In this document: positions 1 to 11,897 of the stretch, piece after piece
How the letters are laid out: each line of letters opens with the position of its first letter
How positions within the stretch are numbered: the first letter of the stretch is position 1
Position numbers and translations under genes: made by a program
From: Afipia sp.
GTDB taxonomy: Bacteria; Pseudomonadota; Alphaproteobacteria; Rhizobiales; Xanthobacteraceae
NCBI GenBank assembly: GCA_016201045.1
Contig: JACQDM010000008.1
Location: 1-64,000, forward strand
Direction: 5' to 3'
DNA length: 64,000 nt
Notes under the pieces: model-generated
What the model saw: only the letters and a program-made list of their open reading frames with translations
The model's database searches: none
Told to the model about the DNA's origin: nothing

Positions 1-441
1 GGATTAGTCAGACCCTTTCGGGCTTTCCTCCCCCTCGACAGTGCTTTACAACCCGAAGGCCTTCATCGCACACGCGGCGTCGCTCGGTCAGGCTTGCGCC
101 CATTGCCGAAGATCCTCGACTGCAGCCTCCCGTAGGAGTTTGGGCCGTGTCTCAGTCCCAATGTGGCTGATCATCCTCTCAGACCAGCTACTGATCGTCG
201 CCTTGGTGAGCCGTTACCTCACCAACAAGCTAATCAGACGCGGGCCGATCTTTCGGCGATAAATCTTTCCCCGTAAGGGCTTATTCGGTATTAGCACAAG
301 TTTCCCTGTGTTGTTCCGAACCAAAAGGTACGTTCCCACGCGTTACTCACCCGTCTGCCGCTCCCCTTGCGGGGCGCTCGACTTGCATGTGTTAAGCCTG
401 CCGCCAGCGTTCGCTCTGAGCCAGGATCAAACTCTCAAGTT
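1..441 (-). rRNA. rrs: 16S ribosomal RNA, 5' part (cut by window edge)
   Basis: Read on the minus strand the gene begins near 441 with the universal AGAGTTTGATCCTGGCTCAG start and runs off the left edge. The part from about 441 to 125 has the Bradyrhizobiaceae pattern, including the GAACGTACCTTTTGG stretch and the typical CCGAATAAGCCC region. At about 124 the sequence changes: after the universal CTCCTACGGGAGG block it reads GGCTGCAGTCGAGGATCTTC instead of the alphaproteobacterial GGCAGCAGTGGGGAATATTG. The remaining bases (CCGAGCGACGCCGCGTG, then a CACTGTCGAGGGGGAGG run) resemble Planctomycetes or Verrucomicrobia. I infer a chimeric join at the window or contig edge. Open reading frames inside this stretch are not genes. 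Confidence 0.93.
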
Positions 442-863
442 GGACTTGAAACTTTAAACCGGCTGATCACAACGTTTGACGAGGTCCCACCATTTTTTGT
501 CAGCCCAATTCTTGCGAACGGAAGCCGACAGCTGTCTGCGATTCACATCGCGGACAACGATGGTGTAACCTTATATCGAAACGTGTACCGCCGAAGTCTT
601 TCGTCCGGTCTCAAACCTCTGAAAAGCCGAAGCCTTTCACAGACTGAGACCCGCAAGGACTCCGCCGTCCACGTTTCTCTTTCTTCATCTTTACTTGTCA
701 AACAGCCCGGAGCGCGGGACGCCCCAAATTCTCGTTTTGAAGTCTTCATTCGACGGCAAATGACAACCGACAACGATCGGTTGTGGATTCACTCATCGTA
801 GTGAGGAGCTTCAAAGGCACGAAAGCATGCCGGGGCCAAAGCCACGGCAGCGCCGCACCGAGT
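442..863 (-). other. rRNA operon leader region
   Basis: This stretch of about 420 bases lies between the predicted rRNA transcription start and the 16S 5' end. I see no coding sequence with family similarity. It would be the transcribed leader that is removed by RNase processing. No individual processing stem was assigned with confidence. Confidence 0.6.
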
Positions 864-869
864 GGGCGG

Positions 870-899
870 TTTATAGGCCCGCTCACCGAAGATTGTCAA
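870..899 (-). promoter_or_regulatory. rRNA operon promoter
   Basis: On the minus strand a perfect TTGACA (-35, 894-899) is followed after 18 bases by TATAAA (-10, 870-875). This gives a predicted start near 863, reading toward the 16S gene. A second TTGACA sits 12 bases further upstream (906-911) but has no matching -10 at the right distance. A near-consensus sigma-70 promoter with a long leader fits a strong rRNA promoter. Confidence 0.75.
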
Positions 900-1229
900 C
901 GGCATTGTCAATAAAACGTCGCACCGATTGCGGCCCCTGGGCACAGGCAAGAACCCCTGATTTCACAGGGCTTAATGCCGTACTTGAGCCACATTCCTGC
1001 GACGTTCTGCTCATGAAATATGCCGCCGGGCGCCGAATACAAGTATAGCTATCGGCACACGGAATCCGTTTGTAACGGATGTGGGGAAGCCTGCGCACGT
1101 TGGACGAGCGATAAGACGGCGGTAGACTGCCGCCAGCCTGAACCATCGCCCCGGCCGAAGGGCAACGACAGGACCAACGGCGCGCATCGACACGCGCGCC
1201 GAGCGCTGAATGAGCTTTAGGGGACGGGT
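900..1229. other. intergenic region with no gene seen
   Basis: This divergent spacer lies between the rRNA promoter and the M23 peptidase gene. Short open frames occur in it, but none has recognisable composition, a ribosome binding site or a family. The peptidase promoter presumably lies here; I cannot place it. Confidence 0.5.
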
Positions 1230-3242
1230 TTGAACCACGGGACGTCACGCGGGGGACAATACGGGCGTGCCGGGATCATCGATCTCGGTCACGAGCCACC
1301 GTTGTCCGTCGACGGCACCGAAGTCCCGGTTATCGATCGCCGGCGCGTCTCGGTGCAGTGGTTTAGCGGAACGATTCTGACCGGATTTTGCGGCGCGGCC
1401 CTCATCGGCGGCGCCGTTTTTGCGTCGCTCGATGGTGAAATGACGTTTGCGAAAGTGCCCGAGCGCGTCGAGAGCGCGCTGCGCGGAGCGCTTGCCGGCG
1501 CCGACAAGCTCGTTGCGCGCAAAGCCGATCGCCTGCCGCCGGCCAGCGAGAGTGCCGCGGCCCGTCAGGTCATTCGCGTGTCGCAAGTCACACGCGCCGG
1601 CAACCGCGACATCATGCGCGTGCGCCCGTTCGTTCGCATCGCAGGCAATCTGTCGCTGACGACGAGCGACCTGTCGGCGAAAATTCCGGCCTTCGACGCG
1701 CAGAAAGTCCTGACCGATGTCGGCGGCGCATCTCCGATGGACGGCGACGATCAGCAGAACGCCGCCGAGCCGGATGCCGAAGTCTCATTCGTGACGCGCG
1801 ATCTGGCATCGGTTCTGCCGCGCGCGAAAATCGCGGCCAACATTCCGCTCGACGAAATCGTGCTGAAGGTGCGCGACGCATCGAACTGGAAGGGCAATGG
1901 CGGCGTGAAATATGCCGCGAACGGGCCTGACCTGAAAATGGCTTACGCCGCCGAAGGTACGCCGGATCCTTATGCTGGCTTTGAGACGCGCATTGTGCCG
2001 GAAAACGTCACGCTGCTGCCGAAGACCAAGGATCAGACCACCGGCGGCAATCCGGCGAGCGAAAAAATCCACGTCGTCAAGAAGGGCGACACCGTGCAGA
2101 GCGTTCTACGCGACATGGGTGCATCTCCCGGCGAGGCGCTTGCGATTGCCAACAATCTCGGCGCGAAAGGCCGCGATGGCGGCCTGAAGGAAGGCCAGAA
2201 ACTGCGCATCATGATGGCGCCAGCAGCGCTCGGCCAACGGCTCGTTCCGGTGCGCGTGATCGTCGCCAACGAAACCACCATTGAGGCGGTCGCGGCATTG
2301 TCCGATCTCGGCAAATATGTCGCCGTCGATCCGCAGAGCTTCAACACCGCAACCGAAACCGCAAGCAATGCCGACGACGACGATTACGATGACGGCACCG
2401 GCGTGCGGCTCTATCAGAGCATCTACGAGACGGCGCTTCGCAACAAGGTTCCGACCACCGTTATCGAAGACATGATCCGCGTCTATTCCTACGATGTGGA
2501 TTTCCAGCGCCGCGTTCAGGCGGGCGACTCGTTCGAAGTGTTCTTCGCCGGCGAAGACGAAGCGCCATCGACCGGCGAAAAACCCGAAGTGCTCTATGCG
2601 GCACTCACCGTCGGCGGCGAAACCAAGAAATACTATCGCTTCCAGACGCCCGACGACGCGGTGGTCGACTACTACGACGAGACCGGAAAGAGCGCGAAGA
2701 AATTCCTCGTCCGCAAGCCCGTCAGCAACGCGGTCATGCGCTCCGGTTTCGGCGGACGCCGCCATCCGATCCTCGGCTACACCAAGATGCACACCGGCGT
2801 GGACTGGGCGACCGCCTACGGCACTCCAATTTTCGCGTCCGGCAACGGCGTGATCGAAAAGGAAGGCTGGGAAGGCGGCTACGGCAAATACATCCGCATC
2901 AAGCATCCCAACGGATATGAAACGGCCTACGGCCACATGTCCGCCTTCGCCAAGGGCATGGACGTCGGCAAGCGCGTCCGTCAGGGCCAGGTCATCGGCT
3001 TCGTCGGCTCGACTGGCCTCTCCACCGGAGCGCACGTTCACTACGAAATTCTCGTCAACGGCCGCTTCGTCGATCCGATGCGCGTGAAACTGCCGCGCGG
3101 CCGCTCGCTCGAAGGCGCGATGCTTGCGGGCTTCGAGACCGAGCGCGACCGGCTCGACGGCATCATGGCCAACCGTCCGGGTGGACGCCCGCCCGCGCAG
3201 GTGTCGCGCTCGCAGAAAACGGCAGAAGCCGGCAATCAGTGA
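1230..3242 (+). CDS. M23 family peptidoglycan endopeptidase with LysM domain
   Basis: Probable cell-wall D,D-endopeptidase that cuts peptide cross-links during envelope growth. The 670-residue protein has a cytoplasmic N-terminus, one membrane anchor at about 44-66, a LysM peptidoglycan-binding domain at about 280-327 (VKKGDTV, GLKEGQKLRI) and a C-terminal M23 zinc metallopeptidase domain from about 500. The zinc ligands are visible as HTGVD (about 521) and HVH (about 601), so the enzyme should be active, unlike the degenerate EnvC/NlpD type. The start is TTG, preceded by AGGGGACGGG; an ATG is not available nearby. It is a single gene, divergent from the rRNA operon. Closest described relatives are MepM/ShyA-type enzymes; the exact cleavage specificity is not shown by sequence. 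Confidence 0.9.
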   Translation: MNHGTSRGGQYGRAGIIDLGHEPPLSVDGTEVPVIDRRRVSVQWFSGTILTGFCGAALIGGAVFASLDGEMTFAKVPERVESALRGALAGADKLVARKADRLPPASESAAARQVIRVSQVTRAGNRDIMRVRPFVRIAGNLSLTTSDLSAKIPAFDAQKVLTDVGGASPMDGDDQQNAAEPDAEVSFVTRDLASVLPRAKIAANIPLDEIVLKVRDASNWKGNGGVKYAANGPDLKMAYAAEGTPDPYAGFETRIVPENVTLLPKTKDQTTGGNPASEKIHVVKKGDTVQSVLRDMGASPGEALAIANNLGAKGRDGGLKEGQKLRIMMAPAALGQRLVPVRVIVANETTIEAVAALSDLGKYVAVDPQSFNTATETASNADDDDYDDGTGVRLYQSIYETALRNKVPTTVIEDMIRVYSYDVDFQRRVQAGDSFEVFFAGEDEAPSTGEKPEVLYAALTVGGETKKYYRFQTPDDAVVDYYDETGKSAKKFLVRKPVSNAVMRSGFGGRRHPILGYTKMHTGVDWATAYGTPIFASGNGVIEKEGWEGGYGKYIRIKHPNGYETAYGHMSAFAKGMDVGKRVRQGQVIGFVGSTGLSTGAHVHYEILVNGRFVDPMRVKLPRGRSLEGAMLAGFETERDRLDGIMANRPGGRPPAQVSRSQKTAEAGNQ

Positions 3243-3275
3243 TCGCCGGCTCCCGATAACTTCATTCGATTGTGT

Positions 3276-5906
<2,631 letters not shown>

Positions 5907-6125
5907 TCGTGATGTCCCTCAGCCTGCCATTCCGCCCCGGAGGCACGTAAACAGCATCGTCAATGGGTCCGATCCGGCATTGAGGTTGGTCAATCCGGTT
6001 ACGGGAGTCACCGGAATTGCCCCGGCTTGCCACCAAATGTGGGAACCCGAATTCGCCTGCGAAAGAGGCACGCCTAAAAATTCCCGCACGGTGGCGCGAC
6101 ACAAGAAATATCCTTAAGAAGCCTC

Positions 6126-6911
6126 ATGCCGAACGATTCCAGCGTCAGGATTGCCAGCATTTACCGCTACCCCGTGAAGGGCCTGTCGCCGGAGGAATTA
6201 TCGGGCGTCGTGCTGTCCAAAGGGCAGACGCTTCCATCCGACCGGCGTTACGCCATCGAGAACGGCCCCAGCCAGTTCGATCCGGCCAATCCGAAATATC
6301 TGCCCAAGGCCTATTTCCTGATGCTGATGCGCAACGAACGCCTCGCCGGGCTCCAGACGCATTTCGACGATGCGACGAATATCTTCACCATTCGCCATAA
6401 CGGCGCGGTAGCTGTGCGCGGCGATCTCGAAACGGCTGAGGGACGAAAGGCCATTGAGGATTTCTTCAGACAGGAATTCGCGAGCGACCTGAAGGGCGAG
6501 CCTAAAATCCTCTCCGCCGCAGGCCACAGTTTCTCCGACGTGTCGGCGAAGGTCGTCTCGATCATCAATCTCGCGAGCGTCGCTGCTGTTGAAAACGCCG
6601 CAGGACAGCCGGTGCATCCGCTGCGTTTTCGCGGCAATCTCTATATCGACGGCTGGCCGGGCTGGCATGAATTCTCGCTCGTCAGCGAAACGCTCGCCAT
6701 CGGCGATGTGCGGATGAAAGTGACAAAGCCCATCGTGCGGTGCGCCGCGATCAATGTCGATCCGGTGACGGCGGAGCGCGATCTGAATCTTCCAAAGACG
6801 ATGGTGCAGCATTTCGGGCACGACGAATGCGGCGTCTATGCCGAAGTGATCGCCGGCGGCTCCGTTGCCGCCGGCGATACAATCGAAGTCGTTAGTCCAA
6901 GTCTTCTTTAG
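6126..6911 (+). CDS. MOSC domain-containing protein
   Basis: The 261-residue protein has an N-terminal MOSC beta-barrel region (VKGLSPEEL near residue 17, then DRRYAIENG) and a C-terminal MOSC domain. The conserved cysteine expected to bind the molybdenum cofactor or accept sulfur appears in PIVRCAAINVD (about residue 207). Families with this layout include MOSC-type oxidoreductases related to YcbX and mARC, which reduce N-hydroxylated compounds. YcbX carries an additional ferredoxin domain that is absent here, so the electron donor is unknown. The gene stands alone, divergent from clpB. Confidence 0.85.
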   Translation: MPNDSSVRIASIYRYPVKGLSPEELSGVVLSKGQTLPSDRRYAIENGPSQFDPANPKYLPKAYFLMLMRNERLAGLQTHFDDATNIFTIRHNGAVAVRGDLETAEGRKAIEDFFRQEFASDLKGEPKILSAAGHSFSDVSAKVVSIINLASVAAVENAAGQPVHPLRFRGNLYIDGWPGWHEFSLVSETLAIGDVRMKVTKPIVRCAAINVDPVTAERDLNLPKTMVQHFGHDECGVYAEVIAGGSVAAGDTIEVVSPSLL

Positions 6912-6922
6912 TTAAGTCTTCT

Positions 6923-7513
6923 TTAGCTCGTCGGCATGACGTAGGCGTAGATACGCCCGCGCGAAATCGCGGCTTCGCGGACGCGATTGCCATTGTTGCC
7001 GGATATCACGATCGGATTTCCGTTCGGGTCGATGCCGCTGACGATGCCGACATGTCCGCCGCGCCGTCCGCGCGACATCACGGCGATGGCGCCGACCTGC
7101 GGTCCCGACACGCGCGATCCGTAGGATGCGAACGAGCTTGCCATGTCGGAGCCCGTGCCGTGATGGCCCGACCGCTCGAGCACCATGTTCATGAAACGCG
7201 CGCACCACAGGCTGCCGCGTCCGGTTGGATTGCCGCCGATGTAACGCCGCGCTTCATCGACGACGTTCGACGCGCCGAACGTGCCGACGGCTTGGGTTGA
7301 GAAAGCATCCTGTTGTCTCGCACGCATCGCCATCCGTCCGCGATAGGCGTGGCGGATGCGAAGTTTGCGATGAGAGTAGTGCGCGGGGTGATGCCGGCTC
7401 ATTCCATGATGCGGCCGCGCCGATGCAGTTTCGGTTGAAGCCGCGATTGACAGTGAACCGAGTGCCAGTGTAGCGGCACAAAGCGACACGCGAAGCGAAG
7501 TAGATCGAATCAT
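6923..7513 (-). CDS. secreted CHAP/NlpC-like amidase (TIGR02594-type)
   Basis: The 196-residue protein has a signal peptide (hydrophobic core SLCAATLALGSLSIAA, likely cut after ETASA) and a short His/Arg-rich segment. It then carries a cysteine-peptidase-like domain with the probable nucleophile in GSLWCARFMN and the partner histidine in GHVGIVSG. This arrangement fits small CHAP-type murein amidases. I chose the ATG at 7513 because GAGGAC lies just upstream and it starts the signal peptide directly; a longer reading (to 7567) would put 18 unlikely residues in front. It is a single leftward gene. Substrate is inferred from family only. Confidence 0.8.
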   Translation of the reverse strand: MIRSTSLRVSLCAATLALGSLSIAASTETASARPHHGMSRHHPAHYSHRKLRIRHAYRGRMAMRARQQDAFSTQAVGTFGASNVVDEARRYIGGNPTGRGSLWCARFMNMVLERSGHHGTGSDMASSFASYGSRVSGPQVGAIAVMSRGRRGGHVGIVSGIDPNGNPIVISGNNGNRVREAAISRGRIYAYVMPTS

Positions 7514-7723
7514 CCAGTAGTCCTCGTTGAACCCCCGTTCCCCGAAGTCCCGAATCCGGGAACACATTCATGGGCGTAAAACGAATTTGGATGTGGCGCG
7601 AGCAAGACTCGATAAGGCGCAAGCCGAGTCATTTCGCGTTCATAGCGCGATCATTTCAAGGCAGGCGCGACTCATCGCTGCCGCATTGTGGGCACGAGTC
7701 TTACCGTTGCTTTAAGCAGGAAT

Positions 7724-8383
7724 TCAATCGCGGCGGCTGAGCAGAAACACGCCCTGCTCGCCGAACATGTTCCAGAACCACCACGGCGCATTCAGCCGCA
7801 ACGGTTTGCCGTAGACATTGAGCGCGACTGCGCGCTCCATCTTGACGTTGATCTCGTCGCAGAGCTGCACGAAGTCCTTGATGGTGCAGAAGTGAATGTT
7901 CGGCGTGTCGTACCATGTCGCCGGAAGATTCTCGGTGCGCGGCATCTGCCCTTTGATGAGAAGCTGCAACCGCATCTTCCAGTGCCCGAAATTCGGAAAC
8001 GATACGATGGCGCGCTGTCCAATGCGCAGCAGGTTCTCCAGCACGACGCGCGGCTGGCGCGTGGCCTGCAAGGTCTGCGACAGGATCACATAATCGAACG
8101 CATCGTCGGGATAGTTCACCAAGTCGGTGTCCGCGTCGCCCTGCACCACCGCAAGTCCCTTGGCGACGCAGAGGTTCACGCCCTCGCGCGACAGCTCGAT
8201 GCCGCGACCGTCCACGCCGCGAGTCTCCAGAAGCCGCAGCAGGTCGCCCTCGCCGCAACCGACGTCGAGCACTTTCGATCCGCGCTCGACCATTTCCGCG
8301 ACCAGCAGATGGTCGCTGCGATAACCGCTGTCGGTCACGGGCAGCACCGCCGTCGGTTTGAATGTCTGGTTCTGGACTGTCAT
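7724..8383 (-). CDS. metW: methionine biosynthesis protein MetW
   Basis: The 219-residue Rossmann methyltransferase-like protein has the SAM motif LDVGCGEGD (39-47). In alpha- and betaproteobacteria MetW is encoded with MetX and acts with it in the homoserine acyltransferase step of methionine synthesis. The ATG at 8383 overlaps the metX stop by one base (TGATG), which indicates translational coupling and decides the start over a TTG one codon earlier. It is the second gene of the metX-metW operon under the SAM-II riboswitch. Confidence 0.95.
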   Translation of the reverse strand: MTVQNQTFKPTAVLPVTDSGYRSDHLLVAEMVERGSKVLDVGCGEGDLLRLLETRGVDGRGIELSREGVNLCVAKGLAVVQGDADTDLVNYPDDAFDYVILSQTLQATRQPRVVLENLLRIGQRAIVSFPNFGHWKMRLQLLIKGQMPRTENLPATWYDTPNIHFCTIKDFVQLCDEINVKMERAVALNVYGKPLRLNAPWWFWNMFGEQGVFLLSRRD

Positions 8384-9576
8384 CAAGCGCCCGCCAGACC
8401 ATGCGAGGACGCCGCCGATTCAAGAAACGCGCGCGCGATGTCGATGAATTCCGGCACGTCGAGCAGGAATGCGTCGTGACCTCTATCGGTCTCGATCTCC
8501 GCGAACGACACCCGCGCGCCGGACGCATTCAGCGCGTGAACCACCGCGCGCGATTCCGACGTCGGAAACAGCCAGTCGCTGGTGAACGACACCACGCAGA
8601 ACCGCGTGCGCGTACCACGATAGGCTTCCGCCAGCACGCCCCTGTGGTCGGCGGCGATGTCGAAATAGTCCATCGCGCGTGTCAGATAGAGATAGCTGTT
8701 GGCATCGAAGCGTTCGACGAAGGACGATCCCTGATGCCGCAGATAGCTCTCGACCTCGAAATCCGCATCGAACGAGAACGTCGGCACCGCGCGATCCTGC
8801 AGGCGCCGCCCGAATTTCCGATGCAGCGCCGCGTCGGAAAGATAAGTGATGTGCGCAGCCATGCGCGCGACGCCAAGCCCGCGCTGCGGATGCGTGCCTT
8901 CCTCGAAATAGCGCCCGCCGCGCCAATCGGGATCGGCCATCACCGCCTGACGGCCGAGCTCATGGAAGGCAATGTTCTGCGCCGAGTGCCGCGTGCTGCA
9001 TGCAATGGGGAGCGCCGAATACACGCGCTCGGGATAGGCGGCCGCCCATTGCAGCGCCTGCATGCCGCCCATCGATCCGCCGACGACTGCGAACAGTTTT
9101 TCGATGCCGAGACGATCGAGCAGCATCGCCTGCGCGCGTACCATGTCTGGAATCGTGATGACGGGAAAATCCAGTCCCCACAATTTTCCGGTCGCGGGAT
9201 TGGTCGATGACGGCCCGGTCGAACCCATGCAGCCGCCGACGACGTTGCTGCAGACGACGAAATATCTGTCGGTATCGACCGGCTTGCCCGGACCGACCAT
9301 CGTATCCCACCAGCCGGACTTGCCGGTGACAGGATGCTCGTTGGCGACGTGCTGATCGCCGGTCAGCGCATGACAGATCAGAATGGCATTGGAGCGATCG
9401 GCATTGAGTTTGCCGTAGGCCTGATAGGCAATCTGGAACGGCGAGAGATCGACACCGCTGTCGAGACGCAACGGCTTGTCCGCACCGAACACGGCCAGCA
9501 GCGAGGTCGGATGATCCGCCTCGTGCGCGCGTTCGCCGGTCTTCACCTTGCGGCTTTTCGACTGGGTCGGTGACAT
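8383..9576 (-). CDS. metX: homoserine O-acetyltransferase/O-succinyltransferase MetX
   Basis: An alpha/beta-hydrolase-fold acyltransferase that activates homoserine, the first committed step toward methionine. The 397-residue protein shows the nucleophile elbow GGSMGG (about 166), the oxyanion region [12 protein letters not shown], and the C-terminal acid and base in TSDWLFPT and [10 protein letters not shown]. Sequence alone does not settle acetyl versus succinyl donor. I start it at the ATG at 9576 ([10 protein letters not shown]); the frame stays open upstream to 9651, but that would run through the riboswitch terminator hairpin and is not plausible. It is followed by metW with a one-base overlap. 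Confidence 0.95.
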   Translation of the reverse strand: MSPTQSKSRKVKTGERAHEADHPTSLLAVFGADKPLRLDSGVDLSPFQIAYQAYGKLNADRSNAILICHALTGDQHVANEHPVTGKSGWWDTMVGPGKPVDTDRYFVVCSNVVGGCMGSTGPSSTNPATGKLWGLDFPVITIPDMVRAQAMLLDRLGIEKLFAVVGGSMGGMQALQWAAAYPERVYSALPIACSTRHSAQNIAFHELGRQAVMADPDWRGGRYFEEGTHPQRGLGVARMAAHITYLSDAALHRKFGRRLQDRAVPTFSFDADFEVESYLRHQGSSFVERFDANSYLYLTRAMDYFDIAADHRGVLAEAYRGTRTRFCVVSFTSDWLFPTSESRAVVHALNASGARVSFAEIETDRGHDAFLLDVPEFIDIARAFLESAASSHGLAGA

Positions 9577-9632
9577 CGCGATCCTACAAGCCTCCGCGCT
9601 CTTCACAGAGCGACACCGGAACTCAGGCCAAT

Positions 9633-9664
9633 AAAAAACCGGCCTGAACAAATTGTTCGGCCGG
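9633..9664 (-). terminator. intrinsic terminator of the metX riboswitch expression platform
   Basis: Minus-strand reading gives CCGGCCGAACAA, a short loop, TTGTTCAGGCCGG, then six Ts and ATT: a strong stem directly followed by a T-run. The 5' arm (GGCCGG) is also the 3' arm of an upstream hairpin (9659-9682, GGCCGGGGA paired with TCCCGGCC), so the two cannot form together. This is the expected layout for SAM-dependent premature termination. Confidence 0.8.
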
Positions 9665-9680
9665 GATCACGTGTCCCCGG

Positions 9681-9735
9681 CCTGTTTAGCGAGTTGTTTA
9701 ACGTGGCTGCAAGCCGGCCGGCTCAAATGACCACG
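9681..9735 (-). promoter_or_regulatory. SAM-II riboswitch aptamer upstream of metX
   Basis: On the minus strand the transcript reads through GGTCATTTGAGC, then GGCTTGCAGCCACGTTAAAC and finishes with CTCGCTAAACAGG. These are the conserved blocks of the SAM-II (metA-type) aptamer: the AUUU element, the CUUGCAGCC/GUUAAA core and the GCUAAA pseudoknot strand. It lies about 105 bases upstream of the metX start and is followed by competing hairpins and a T-run terminator. SAM binding is expected to switch metXW off. Confidence 0.88.
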
Positions 9736-9747
9736 GAAGTGACAAAA

Positions 9748-9776
9748 ACATTAGTCCCATGAGGGATTTCCGTCAA
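9748..9776 (-). promoter_or_regulatory. promoter of the metX riboswitch transcript
   Basis: Minus-strand TTGACG (-35, 9771-9776), a 17-base spacer and TAATGT (-10, 9748-9753) predict a start near 9741, just before the first conserved block of the SAM-II aptamer. The position fits a short leader that begins with the riboswitch. Confidence 0.65.
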
Positions 9777-9940
9777 GGCAAGCCCGGCTGTGCCGCCGCA
9801 TGACTGACCGGCTTGGTTACCAAAAGACTCAATGTTTTCTTTGCTTTCGGCCGTCACGGCTCCTATCAATGCGGCCAATCACACACCTTTTGAACCGCGC
9901 CTGATGCAGCGCAAACGCTGCCCGGATAACGTTGCGACCG

Positions 9941-10783
9941 ATGACGAAACCGACCGCACCCTCGCTTGCCGATCTGCGCCGCGAAATCGATGACATCGAT
10001 GAGCAGGTGCATGGCCTGTTGATGAAGCGCGGCGACATCATCAGCCGTCTTATCTCGGTGAAGAAAACCCAGGAAGTCGGCTCGGCGTTTCGTCCCGCCC
10101 GCGAGGCCGAGATGATGCGCCGCCTCGTCGAGCGCCATCGCGGAATGCTGCCGCTCGACACCGTCGAGAGCATCTGGCGCGTCATCATCTCGACATTCAC
10201 ATTCGTACAGGCGCCGTTCTCGGTGCACGCGGATTTGTCGACCGGCGAATCCGCGATGCGGGATTCCGCAAGATTCCATTTCGGCTTCACCGTGCCGTTC
10301 CTCGCGCATTTTAACGCCGGTGCTGCGGTGGATGCCGTCGCAAAATCAAAGGGCGATCTCGCTCTGGTGTCGGCATCGAGCAGCCGCACGCCGTGGTGGC
10401 TGGCGCTTGAGCCGAAAGATGCGCCGAAAATCATCGCGCGGTTGCCGTTCGTCGAACGCGCCGATCATCCGGCGGCACTGCCCGTGTTCGTCGTCTCGCG
10501 CGTGGCGGCTGACGCGATGGTGACCGAGGTCGAGATGTGGAGCGTGCGCGTCTCCGGCTGGAGTGCGGACGTCGCGCGCGCACTATCGCCGCTCGCCGAG
10601 ATCATCGCAGTGCCGGATACGGCGTCGGACGGCGCGGCCCTTCTGGTTTCGGTGCCGGGCACAACTGGCCTCGACAAGATTAAAGCGGCGCTGATCGCGG
10701 CGGGTGCATCCGTGCGTTCATCCGCCCTCGTCGGCGGCCATGCAACGCGCTATACGGTGTCGCCGAACGGCTCGAAAGCCTGA
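9941..10783 (+). CDS. chorismate mutase (AroQ type) with C-terminal extension
   Basis: Converts chorismate to prephenate for phenylalanine and tyrosine. The first ~90 residues are an all-helical AroQ domain ([44 protein letters not shown]). The remaining ~185 residues are not part of a normal stand-alone mutase and lack the threonine-arginine-phenylalanine motif of prephenate dehydratase. They could be a degenerate dehydratase/ACT-like region, but I cannot assign them. Start: ATG at 9941; a TTG at 9932 has better spacing from GGATAA and is a real alternative. The gene heads a rightward operon with hisC and tyrC, divergent from metX. Confidence 0.88.
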   Translation: MTKPTAPSLADLRREIDDIDEQVHGLLMKRGDIISRLISVKKTQEVGSAFRPAREAEMMRRLVERHRGMLPLDTVESIWRVIISTFTFVQAPFSVHADLSTGESAMRDSARFHFGFTVPFLAHFNAGAAVDAVAKSKGDLALVSASSSRTPWWLALEPKDAPKIIARLPFVERADHPAALPVFVVSRVAADAMVTEVEMWSVRVSGWSADVARALSPLAEIIAVPDTASDGAALLVSVPGTTGLDKIKAALIAAGASVRSSALVGGHATRYTVSPNGSKA

Positions 10784-10802
10784 TCCCTCTGGAGTTGCGT
10801 CA

Positions 10803-11897
10803 ATGTCCCGCCCCGTGCCGAAGCCCGGCGTTCTCGATATTGCACCCTACACGCCCGGCAAGAGCGGCGCGGGTGTCAGCGGGCGCGTGTTCAAACTCTC
10901 CGCCAACGAAACGCCGCTCGGACCTTCGCCGAAGGCCATCGCGGCCTACAAGGCTGCCGCCGACGCACTGGAAGATTATCCCGAAGGTACGTCGCGTGTG
11001 CTGCGCGAAGCCATCGGCCGCACATTCGGACTCGATCCGGATCGGATCATCTGCGGCGCTGGCTCCGATGAGATCCTGAATTTTCTCGCGCACACTTATC
11101 TCGGTGCCGGCGACGAGGCGATCCACACCACGCACGGCTTTCTGGTCTATCCGATCGCGACGATGGCGAACGGCGCGATCAACGTCATCGCGCCCGAGAA
11201 GAATTTCACCGCCGATGTCGATGCGATTCTGAAAGCCGTGACGCCGCGCACCAAACTCGTGTGGCTCGCCAATCCCAACAATCCGACCGGCACCTATATT
11301 CCGTTCGACGAGGTGAAGCGCCTGCGCGCGGACTTGCCGCCGCATGTACTTCTCGTGCTCGACGCCGCGTACTCGGAATATGTGTCGCGTAACGACTACG
11401 AATCCGGCATCGAGATGGTCGCGACCACCGACAACACGGTGATGACGCGCACCTTCTCGAAGATTCACGGCCTCGCCTCGCTGCGCGTGGGCTGGATGTA
11501 CGGCCCGGAAAACATCATCGATGCGGTCAACCGCATTCGCGGCCCGTTCAACGTGTCGACGCCGGCGATGCTGGCGGCGGTTGCCGCTCTCGAAGACACC
11601 GCGCATCAGGACATGTCGCGCACCCACACCGAGAAGTGGCGCGCGTGGCTTACGGAAGAAGTCTCCAAGCTCGGCCTCACCGTAACGCCGAGCGCTGCGA
11701 ACTTCATCCTGATCCATTTCCCGCTCGACAAAGGCAAGACCGCCGACGATGCGGATGCGTTCCTGACCAAGCGCGGACTGATCCTGCGTGCGCTGAAGAA
11801 CTACAAACTGCCGCACGCGCTGCGCATGACAATCGGCACCGAGGAAGCCAACAAGCTCGTCGTCGCAGCGCTCGCCGAATTCATGGGGCGCAAGTGA
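10803..11897 (+). CDS. hisC: histidinol-phosphate / aromatic aminotransferase HisC
   Basis: A PLP-dependent class II aminotransferase of 364 residues. Typical signatures are [12 protein letters not shown] near the start, [12 protein letters not shown], the PLP lysine in [12 protein letters not shown] (about K220) and RVGW. HisC converts imidazole-acetol phosphate to histidinol phosphate. In alphaproteobacteria this hisC copy beside tyrC often also transaminates aromatic keto acids. The ATG at 10803 is preceded by TGGAG. It follows chorismate mutase by 19 bases and its last four bases overlap the GTG start of tyrC, so the three genes are one operon. Confidence 0.93.
   Translation: MSRPVPKPGVLDIAPYTPGKSGAGVSGRVFKLSANETPLGPSPKAIAAYKAAADALEDYPEGTSRVLREAIGRTFGLDPDRIICGAGSDEILNFLAHTYLGAGDEAIHTTHGFLVYPIATMANGAINVIAPEKNFTADVDAILKAVTPRTKLVWLANPNNPTGTYIPFDEVKRLRADLPPHVLLVLDAAYSEYVSRNDYESGIEMVATTDNTVMTRTFSKIHGLASLRVGWMYGPENIIDAVNRIRGPFNVSTPAMLAAVAALEDTAHQDMSRTHTEKWRAWLTEEVSKLGLTVTPSAANFILIHFPLDKGKTADDADAFLTKRGLILRALKNYKLPHALRMTIGTEEANKLVVAALAEFMGRK

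Noticed and set aside
41-262. Open frames in the first 450 bases
   Set aside because: They lie inside the 16S rRNA gene, antisense to it.
2106-3041. 311-codon open frame on the minus strand
   Set aside because: It is antisense to the M23 peptidase domain and has no domain of its own.
5907-6125. Heat-shock (RpoH) promoter upstream of clpB
   Set aside because: The only candidate (TTGACC ... CCCATTG on the minus strand) has a spacer of about 20 bases and poor fit, so I do not annotate it.
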